This document shows positions 25,773-33,100 of a stretch of DNA of 64,000 bases, piece by piece. Positions within the stretch are counted from its first letter, which is position 1; each line of letters starts with the position of its first letter. The translations under genes and the position numbers were made by a program. The notes beneath the pieces are model-generated. The model was not told the origin of the DNA. It searched no databases and worked only from the letters and a program-made list of their open reading frames with translations. Origin of the DNA: Massilia forsythiae (lineage in GTDB: Bacteria; Pseudomonadota; Gammaproteobacteria; Burkholderiales; Burkholderiaceae_D); the NCBI RefSeq assembly GCF_012849555.1, contig NZ_CP051685.1:6166600-6230599 (forward strand), written 5' to 3'.

Positions 25773-26327
25773 CTATTGGGCGTCCGCTGCGGCTTTCACG
25801 GCGTCGTAGGCGACGATGCAGGCTTGCAGGCCAGTGATGGCGCCGTCCCGGGTCTGCCGCAGCCATTCAAGATCTGCTGCAGCTCGTCCGTCGAGATCAA
25901 CTCGGACCGGGCCTCCCGGATCCACGCCGGCAGCGGCGGCACCTTCACCTTGCTCGGCCGCAGCAGCCGGACAGGCGCTGGCGACGGCGACTGACATCCG
26001 GCGACGGCCAGCAGCAAGATCAGACTGCAGAGCAGTCGAACGTTCTTTTTCATGGGACAGCTCCGATTGAAGTTTGGCCAGGTGCGCCAGGGCGTCGTCG
26101 AGCGCGACCTGGGCGGCGCGCACGAGCGCGTTGACGCGGTCCAGCTCGGCCTTTGCCTGGGCGTCGCGTTGGCGGTCGATCGCGTCGCGGCGCGACCCTT
26201 CCATGGCGATGCCGGCGCCGATCAGGTGCGCGCGGTATGCCAGCGCGCCGGCGGCGACCGCGGCGCACAGCGCCAATATGGCGGCCCAGCGCGACACGCC
26301 CAGGCGCGCCAGTATGGCGGCGATCAC
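25773..26327 (-). CDS. Rz-like inner-membrane spanin
   Basis: This 184-residue protein has an N-terminal membrane helix (about residues 12-32) and a long periplasmic coiled coil (about 45-110), the layout of i-spanins that fuse inner and outer membranes in the last step of lysis. A GTG start at 26327 forms a GTGA overlap with the lysozyme stop and has GAAGGGG upstream; a GTG at 26345 is the alternative. The Rz1-like gene lies inside it in another frame. Confidence 0.82.
   Translation of the reverse strand: MIAAILARLGVSRWAAILALCAAVAAGALAYRAHLIGAGIAMEGSRRDAIDRQRDAQAKAELDRVNALVRAAQVALDDALAHLAKLQSELSHEKERSTALQSDLAAGRRRMSVAVASACPAAAAEQGEGAAAAGVDPGGPVRVDLDGRAAADLEWLRQTRDGAITGLQACIVAYDAVKAAADAQ
25796..26053 (-). 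CDS. Rz1-like outer-membrane spanin lipoprotein, nested in Rz
   Basis: This 85-residue protein has a signal peptide with lipobox LAVAGC (Cys20). A proline-rich mature part (PSPAPVRLLRPSKVKVPPLP) follows, the hallmark of Rz1 o-spanins. It lies wholly within the Rz frame in a different register, as in lambda. GGAG precedes the ATG at 26053. Confidence 0.85.
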   Translation of the reverse strand: MKKNVRLLCSLILLLAVAGCQSPSPAPVRLLRPSKVKVPPLPAWIREARSELISTDELQQILNGCGRPGTAPSLACKPASSPTTP

Positions 26328-26854
26328 GGCAGCCCCTTCAGGCACACGTCGCGCTCCGCGGCGCGGCGCTTCGTCAGCCCGGGCAGGCGCACCAGCACGC
26401 CAGCGATGCGCGCGTTGTCCCAGCGCGGCAACTGGTTGCAGGCCGCCGTCAGGATCAGCGCGTCGGCCTTGGCGTCGCGGTAGGTGGTCGCGCTGTACTG
26501 CTGCAGGTAGCGCGCGGCCGTCGAGTTCTTGGTGTCGCAGGCGATGGTCGGCCCCATGTTGAACACGGCGTCACCGAACGCCGCCAGCACCGGCTCGGGC
26601 AGGCCGGGCGCACATCGGTCGACCGCGCTGATCGCGGCGCCCATGTCGTTCGTCAGCCATTTGCTGCACTGCTCAAGCGAATACACCACGCCGGCCTGGA
26701 CGTCCTTGCCGGTATGGCCGTAGCACGCGGTGAGCACGCCCGGCGGATCGCGGTACGCGACCTGGCGCAGGCCTTCGGCCGGCACGGCGAGTGCGGTGGC
26801 CAGCGCCGCGGCGAGCGCCAGGCGGCCGGCACGCTTCGGGGCTTGATCAGCCAT
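26324..26854 (-). CDS. Phage endolysin (GH24 lysozyme) with SAR-type N-terminus
   Basis: This 176-residue protein carries the T4-lysozyme-type triad as E-x8-D-x5-T: EGLRQVAYRD then PPGVLT. The N-terminal segment LALAAALATALAVPAEG is a weakly hydrophobic signal-arrest-release helix, so export would not need holin. Cysteines (TACYGH, EQCS, DRCAP, ACDT) may control activation. It sits between the holin candidates and the spanins. Confidence 0.9.
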   Translation of the reverse strand: MADQAPKRAGRLALAAALATALAVPAEGLRQVAYRDPPGVLTACYGHTGKDVQAGVVYSLEQCSKWLTNDMGAAISAVDRCAPGLPEPVLAAFGDAVFNMGPTIACDTKNSTAARYLQQYSATTYRDAKADALILTAACNQLPRWDNARIAGVLVRLPGLTKRRAAERDVCLKGLP

Positions 26855-27122
26855 GCGCCACCTCCTTCGCCGCCGCCGGGCGCGCGCGGCGCGCGGCGCG
26901 CACGACGTTTGCCACCACCACGACCAGGCCGACCCACTTGTAGACGTTGGCCGGCAGGTACGGCGCCAAGCTCGGCAGGTAGTCGCTCACGCCCTGCAGG
27001 ATCTGGTCGGTGTACGGGAACGCGACCAGCAGCATGGCATTCAGCCACACGCCGGCGGACTGCCGCCAGGCCTTGATTCGATCTTTCATGGATTGCACCT
27101 TGTTTTCGAAGGGATTGATCAT
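26847..27122 (-). CDS. Holin candidate
   Basis: This 91-residue protein has one or two membrane helices (WLNAMLLVAFPYTDQIL and VYKWVGLVVVVANVV) and a basic C-terminal tail. It lies directly before the endolysin, whose start it overlaps by eight bases. The ATG at 27122 forms an ATGA overlap with the previous gene's stop. The size and position fit a holin; the exact class is not certain. Confidence 0.68.
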   Translation of the reverse strand: MINPFENKVQSMKDRIKAWRQSAGVWLNAMLLVAFPYTDQILQGVSDYLPSLAPYLPANVYKWVGLVVVVANVVRAARRARPAAAKEVAHG

Positions 27123-27466
27123 TTGTTCACCGTGGTAACGACGGCCTGCCACAGCGCCATCAGGACCCAGCCCAGGCCGGCCATCACCGTGGCGCCGGCG
27201 GCCTTGGTCAGCGCCTCGCGCACCAGCTTGTTGCGCAGCTCACGCCATTCGATGACGGACTCGTGGTAGCGGCGGTGACCCTCGACGTCGTTGGCGGGGA
27301 AGCCGGACAACAGTCGGTTGGTCGAGGCGTCCAGCTTCGTCACCTTGCCGTCGAGGATGTCGGCGCGCGCCATCAGCTCCAGCTGGCCATCGCGCAGCTC
27401 GGCCAGTACCTGCACCAGGGCGGGGCCGCCGAGGCGCGCGGCCTCCTCTTTCCATTGTGGGTTCAT
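27119..27466 (-). CDS. Phage membrane protein of the lysis cassette
   Basis: This 115-residue protein is mostly helical and soluble, with one C-terminal membrane helix (AGATVMAGLGWVLMALWQAV). AGGAG precedes the ATG. It is coupled to the holin candidate and may be an antiholin or second holin component. Confidence 0.65.
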   Translation of the reverse strand: MNPQWKEEAARLGGPALVQVLAELRDGQLELMARADILDGKVTKLDASTNRLLSGFPANDVEGHRRYHESVIEWRELRNKLVREALTKAAGATVMAGLGWVLMALWQAVVTTVNK

Positions 27467-27760
27467 CTATTCGGGCTCCTTCGGGGCGGGCGTAAAAAAA
27501 CCCGCATCAGCGGGCCGGGTGGTGTTGGTGTCGCGGTAGTCCGCGGGAAGCTGGGAGCGCGCTCGCTCCGATTCGTACGCGCTTCGGCAGTGGTCGACCT
27601 GCCAGAAGAACACCCGGTCGATGGTCGGCCGCAGCCAGGCGTACGGGCGGACAGCGCGCAGGCGCCAGCAGCGCGCCGACATGGTCTCGTCGGCGTAGCC
27701 GCCGCACGCAGCATTGACCAGCTGGTCGACCGCAACGGCGATCTGGAAGGCGCGGCTCAT
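27467..27760 (-). CDS. Small conserved phage protein upstream of the lysis genes
   Basis: This 97-residue protein carries a conserved core (DETMSARCWRLR, RPTIDRVFFWQ, DHCRSAYESER) seen in many phage genes located near lysis modules; its function is unknown. It starts at 27760 in an ATGA overlap with the upstream gene. The last codons (PADAGFF) are encoded by an intrinsic terminator hairpin. Confidence 0.72.
   Translation of the reverse strand: MSRAFQIAVAVDQLVNAACGGYADETMSARCWRLRAVRPYAWLRPTIDRVFFWQVDHCRSAYESERARSQLPADYRDTNTTRPADAGFFTPAPKEPE
27492..27514 (-). terminator. Intrinsic terminator inside a late phage gene (minus strand)
   Basis: On the minus strand CCCGC-TGAT-GCGGG is followed by a run of seven T residues. 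It lies inside the coding end of the gene at 27467-27760. Confidence 0.75.
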
Positions 27761-28212
27761 TCCGGCCACATCAACTCGGGCAGCATGGCCAGCAACTCGT
27801 CGACCGTCGGGCGCGGCATCTTCCCGACCTCGACGTCGGCCATCAGCTGGTAGCAGCGCGCCCACACGGCGTCGCGCCACTCGACGCAGGCCTGGCCCTC
27901 GGCCTTGAACCGCGGCACGGTCGAGGTGGCGTACGTGCAGGCCGACAGGATGCCGTCGTAGCGGCGCTCCTTCGGCTTCGCGTCGAGCATGGCCTGGACG
28001 GCGGCGGTGTAGTCCAGCACCTCGGGCGGCGCGGCCGGTGCCGGCGGGGCCAGCTCGACGCCGTCGCGCGCTTCGTTGGCGCGGTAGGTGCACCAGTTGA
28101 GGGCCACGGCCGGTTCAACCGGGATCATGCGGTCGGCGTGTTCTTCCGGTGGCTCTTGAATAAAGCAGCCGTCGAGCGATCCGTCAGGCAGGTAGGTGAC
28201 GTAGGTTTCCAT
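27757..28212 (-). CDS. DUF4376-like / tail-fibre-associated phage protein
   Basis: This 151-residue protein contains the typical C-terminal pattern RRYDGILSACTYATS then EGQACVEWRDAVWARCYQL, which matches phage proteins encoded after tail fibres. An N-terminal strand-rich part (TYVTYLPDGSLDGCF) precedes it. The role may be fibre assembly or attachment. ATG at 28212 is preferred over a TTG six bases earlier. Confidence 0.72.
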   Translation of the reverse strand: METYVTYLPDGSLDGCFIQEPPEEHADRMIPVEPAVALNWCTYRANEARDGVELAPPAPAAPPEVLDYTAAVQAMLDAKPKERRYDGILSACTYATSTVPRFKAEGQACVEWRDAVWARCYQLMADVEVGKMPRPTVDELLAMLPELMWPE

Positions 28213-28214
28213 AA

Positions 28215-29198
28215 TCAACCGATCTTTTTGAAAATCAATTCGCTATAAACTTCGACCATTCCGTTATTAAGCGCTTGCCCGCCGCTGGCATTTGCAGATA
28301 AGGCCAGACCCAAAGCGAATTGAGTGCTTGCGGATAGAGTGAATCGCCCTTTGAAAAAAGATTTTAGCGAAGCACCAGAACCGTTATTTGTTTCGCTTGA
28401 TCCAATTGCAGGGAACGAGCCCCCACTGGTAACGTTTCGTAAGAAAGAACGGAAATTTACCGACCCGGTGTACACGGTTGCCCAACCTTCAAAATCGTAA
28501 GTGCCGGCCGGGATAGTCACGATATATGAACCTAACGATGCTCCTGAAAGGCTATTGACAAGCACCGTGTTGAGCGCGCGGTTTTGGTTGTTGGTGTAGG
28601 TTCCCGCATTCGTTCCGCTGGCGGCTTGCTCCTGCACCTGGATCATGGGGGCAATGAGGTCACCAGCGGCACCCTTGTCGCCGTTTCGTGAGCACATCAT
28701 CAGGACCGATTCTCCGGCCGCGATTGCTGCTCCTTGTTGGCTTACAAAAGTTACGCTCAAGGTAAGTCGGCTGTATGCAGCATCTTCTGCATAATCGTTG
28801 ACACGGTACGAAACCCTGCGGCTTGGATCGCCTAATACGACAAAAGTGATGTACCCCCGCCGTGGAGTTGACCACCCCGTAGAAAATAGCTCAGTCAGCA
28901 CATATGCCAAGTTACCGTTACGAGAATCCAACGAATTGAAATACAGAATGCTAACGGAATTTTGCGCTCCCGGAATTGAAAAGCGGCCAACACCATCTTT
29001 TACTGTATTCGGGTCACCCCACCCGACGAGAGGAATAGCATATGCTCCGCCTGCTGCGATCGAATTCAGGTTTGCAGTGGTGGCATTGATCTGAGCCACC
29101 ATGGCTTTTTGTGCCAAAACGAATGCTGCCGCTTTCGCGTTGAACTGCTGCGGGGTGTCGCTGGCGGGGTCCGGCGCCGCCGGCAAATTATCGATCAT
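28215..29198 (-). CDS. Tail fibre or receptor-binding protein
   Basis: This 327-residue protein opens with a short N-terminal attachment helix (FNAKAAAFVLAQKAMVAQINATTANLN). A beta-rich body with many Gly, Ser and Asn follows (GSYIVTIPAGTYDFEGWATVY). Position after the tail-tip proteins and clearly lower GC than its neighbours fit an exchanged host-range gene. AAGGGA precedes the ATG at 29198. Confidence 0.72.
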   Translation of the reverse strand: MIDNLPAAPDPASDTPQQFNAKAAAFVLAQKAMVAQINATTANLNSIAAGGAYAIPLVGWGDPNTVKDGVGRFSIPGAQNSVSILYFNSLDSRNGNLAYVLTELFSTGWSTPRRGYITFVVLGDPSRRVSYRVNDYAEDAAYSRLTLSVTFVSQQGAAIAAGESVLMMCSRNGDKGAAGDLIAPMIQVQEQAASGTNAGTYTNNQNRALNTVLVNSLSGASLGSYIVTIPAGTYDFEGWATVYTGSVNFRSFLRNVTSGGSFPAIGSSETNNGSGASLKSFFKGRFTLSASTQFALGLALSANASGGQALNNGMVEVYSELIFKKIG

Positions 29199-30097
29199 AC
29201 AAGTCCCTTCCATTCAATATGCGCGGTTTTGCCGCTGTTCGTGACCGGCACGCTCCACTGCGCCAGGAATCCGTAGGAGTAGGTCATCGAATAATCCTCG
29301 GCGCCGATGATCATCATCTCGACGTCGGTGTACTGCCGCAGCAGGCGGTAGACCTCGGATTCGAAGCCGGCCTGGATATAGATCTCGAAGTTCAGTGTCT
29401 TGGCGTTGTCGCGCCGGACCATGGTGACGTTGCCGAAGGTGTCCGTACTGGGCGAGGAGTAGCTCAGCACGCCGCCCGTAAAGTCCCATGCGGTCTGGCC
29501 GATCGTGCGCGACTTGCCCAAGATGCAACAGCCGATGCCCGCCGTGCCGCCAGCGCTCTCCACCGTGATGGTCAGGTTCGACCCGATGTATGGCGGGATG
29601 CCGTCGAATATCACGTCGCCCTCGCGGATCGGCTCCTCGTAGAACCAGTCGTACCAGGTCAACACGTCGTGCCGCTGCAGGTTCTTCGTCTGGCTGTAAC
29701 CGCTGTCTGCCTGCGACAGCGTGGCGCGCGCGCCCGACACGTTCAGCAGGCCCACCGTGTTGACCAGTTCGCCAGGCCTGATCACCACGGTAACCGCCTC
29801 GGGCGCGCTGGTCTGGCTGTTCACTGCCTTATCGAACATCAGCCACCGGTTGGTGGCGCCCAGCGGCGTCCAGGCCGTGTCGTCGGTCACGGCGCGGCCG
29901 GTGTTGTTGGCGATGAGCGACTGGTACGTCTTGAAGGTGGCCGGGTCGTACACCGTGGCGCCCTTGCCGTACGTCGCCGAGCCGCTGTAGGGCGGCTCGT
30001 TGATCGGCACGCTCGAGGACACCAGGCCCGGCCCGGCGCCGACGGCATCGCCGGCGACCGGTACCGGCCGGATCAATCGAAAATCTGCTGATCCCAT
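29195..30097 (-). CDS. Tail protein with carbohydrate-binding (CBM5/12-like) segment
   Basis: This 300-residue protein contains at about residues 38-80 a pattern like chitin-binding modules: TYGKGATVYDP, TYQSLIANNTGR, then TAWTPLG. A beta-rich distal part follows. It starts four bases after the tape measure gene and is therefore a tail-tip protein, probably touching the cell surface glycan. Confidence 0.7.
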   Translation of the reverse strand: MGSADFRLIRPVPVAGDAVGAGPGLVSSSVPINEPPYSGSATYGKGATVYDPATFKTYQSLIANNTGRAVTDDTAWTPLGATNRWLMFDKAVNSQTSAPEAVTVVIRPGELVNTVGLLNVSGARATLSQADSGYSQTKNLQRHDVLTWYDWFYEEPIREGDVIFDGIPPYIGSNLTITVESAGGTAGIGCCILGKSRTIGQTAWDFTGGVLSYSSPSTDTFGNVTMVRRDNAKTLNFEIYIQAGFESEVYRLLRQYTDVEMMIIGAEDYSMTYSYGFLAQWSVPVTNSGKTAHIEWKGLV

Positions 30098-30100
30098 TCT

Positions 30101-33100
30101 TTAATTCGCCTCCGTGGTGGTGACCATCTTGTTGCCGCCGCGCGTGACGCGCTCGAGCGTGTCGGCCATGCGCTTGGTGTCGCGCCGGGCCTGCTTGATG
30201 TCTTCGCTCTGCTGCGCGATCGTGGCCTGCTGCGTCGCCACGGTCGCCGTCAGCCGGTCGACCGCGGCAGCCAGCGCCTCCGCGTTGCCGGCCGGGCTGG
30301 CCAGCGCCGCGAACAGCGCGCGGTTGTCCGCTGCCGGGATGATCCGCTCTCCCTTGTGGACCATGGCGGGCATGTCCTCTGGGATGTAGTTCGTCCCGAT
30401 CGCGAACGGGTGCAGCGCCTTGTACTCGGCTGACTGCTTGATCGAGTCGCGGATGGTGTCGATCGGCGCGCCGGTGCCGACGTAGTACTGCAGTCCCTCG
30501 GCATCGGCCGGCCGGCCCAGGAGCTCCTGGTACAGCTGCCGCACGCGCGCCTCGGTGGATCCAGCAATGCTCGCCTGGATGTCCGCGATCGACACGCCGC
30601 CCAAGGCCTGGTTCTGCCAGTACGTCATGCCGCCGGCGTCCGCCGCGCGCCCCAGACTGGTCTGGTACGCGCTACTGATCGCCGAGGTGGCGGCCACCAG
30701 CGGATTCGCCTTGGCACCTTCCAGCGCCAGCTTGAAGCCGTCCATTGCCTGGGCGATGGTCAAGCCGGTGCTGTCGATACCCTTGAGGATGGCGATCTGC
30801 CGCTCCTGCGCCTCCAGCATCTCGTTCAAGCTGTCCAGCTGCTGCTGGTCGACCGACAGCGAATCGTCGGCCAGGCCGCCCAGCTCGGCCAGGTCGTTCT
30901 TCGTCGTCAGCAGATCCTTCATGTAATCCGCGTACGTGCTGAACTGGCTCGCCGAATCCTTCGACAGGACGCTGAGCGCCTTCTTGAGGCTGTCGGCATC
31001 TGGCAGCGCGCCGGTTGCCTTGGCCGTGGCCAGCGCCGCCTGGATCTGCGCCTGGGCATCCTTGCGGTTGACCTCGTCGCTACCGGGCGGGTCGATGCTA
31101 TCCAACGTCGACTTGATCGCATCGGCCAGCGCCTTTTCCTGCTGGATCCGCTTCGTCAGCTCGTCGGTGGTGCGCTTCGTTACTTCCTTCAGCACCGACA
31201 AGGCGTTGTCCAGGTTGCCCAGCACATACGTCATGCCGTCCTTCTCGGCGTTGAGTGCGGCAATCCGGTCGTACAGGGCGCGGTTGCTCTCGTCCAGGGC
31301 GGCGCGCTCCTTCTCATTCAGCTGGACCGATGTCATGGTCAGCTGGTCGAGCTTGTCCTGCAGGCCCTTGCGCTCGTCCAGCACCTCCTTCTGCGCATCC
31401 TTCTGCTCCTGCAGCGCATCCTTGTTGGCGTCGGCGATCGTTTTCAGCGCCGGAGCTACCGTCATCAGGGTGGTGTACGCCTGGGCGCCCGCCTCGGTGG
31501 TGGTGTCCAGGCCGACCACGAAGTCGCGGAACGTCTTCATGGCATCCTCGCCCGCCGCTGACAGGCCGTACTGCGCCAGGATCGGGGCGATGCGCTTTTG
31601 CAGCGAAGCAGCCTGCTCCTCGGCGCTGAAGAAGTTCTCCAGGAAGTACTGCCCCTGGCTGGTGAACTTGTCCAGGCCACCGGCCATTTGCACCAGGCGG
31701 TCGCGCGCCGCGATCGACGACATGCCGACCAAGTCGAAGGTCTTGTCGAACGAGGCGAACACCACGTCGACGGCCTGGTATTCGCTGGCGATGCGCGCCA
31801 GCGTTTCCAGGTAGCCCTCGCCCACCGCCTGGAACTGGTCCAGACCGCCCACGGCAAACTGCGCCATGTCGTCGCCCAGCTTCGAGAACACTGATTCCAG
31901 GGCTTTCTGGATCTCGTCCGCGCTCAGCCCTTTCAAGCTGACTTGGCCGATGTCGATCACGAAGCTGTTCAGCTTGGCGGTGAAGTTGTCGCCGGACACG
32001 CCCAGCACGGCGCCCGCTGCCTTGATACTGTCGGCCATGGACGTGATGATGGCCGTGAACTGCTGGTTGGCCGCATCGTCCAGCGGGTTCGACTGGGTGC
32101 TGGTCTTGTCCTTGCGGAACCAACCACCCGACGTCGTGATGTCGGCGTACTGGAAGGCCTTGGCGCCGTCGGCCAGGATGCTCTGCAGGCTGGCCGCGTT
32201 CAGACTGAAACCGGAATCGGACACGCTCTGCTTGCCGCCGAACACCGATGTGTACAGCTTCTGCACCGCCGGGATCTTGCTGGCGATGACGCCGACCAGG
32301 GCGCCGACGAACGGCGCGCCCAGCATCAGGCCGATCTCGGCGCCGGTGGCGACCATGTCGGCCTTGGCCAGGGTGGTCGAGCCGGCGCCAGCCTTCAGGT
32401 TCACGCTCGGGTTGGCGATGTCGGTGCTGCGCACCAGCTGGCTGGCGAAGCTGGCCACGCTGCTTTCGATGTTGCGCAGCGACGCCAGCATGCTGCTGCT
32501 GATCGCCAGACCCTGGTAGGTGTTCTTCTCGACCAAGTCGAGCGACTTCTTGATCGACTCCGATTTCGCGTCGCTGTCGCCCAGCACCGAGCCGGTGCCC
32601 TGCGACTTCTGGCGGTCGGCTGCGGTGGAGTTGGCGCCGCCCACACCACCGATCGCCACGCCCAGGCCGGCAACCACTGCCGCCATCGCGGCCATGCGGC
32701 CGAACGCGGTGTACGGGTCGCCCTGGCCTTGGCTGAGCACCGCACTGATCGCTTTCGGCACCAGCTCGGCCGTCGTCATCGCCAGCTCGGCAGCGTGGAA
32801 CACCTGCGACACCGCCATCAGGCTCTGATAGCCGCGGCTGTGCTCGCCGAAGAACCCGGCGGCGGCGCTGGCCAGGTTGCCGTAGCCGGCCATCTGGTTT
32901 TGCGTATTCCGCTTGTTGATCTTGTCGAGGTCGTCCAGATATTGCTCCTGGGTGATCGTCTTGTTCTTGAAAGCCACCTCAGCCTCGGCGCGCGCCTTGT
33001 CGTTCCTGGCCTGCTCGACGCCGTACGACTGCATCGCCTTGATCAGCTTGCCCATGGAGTCCGCAGCACCGCCGATAGCGCCCTTCAGCGATTTGCCGAA

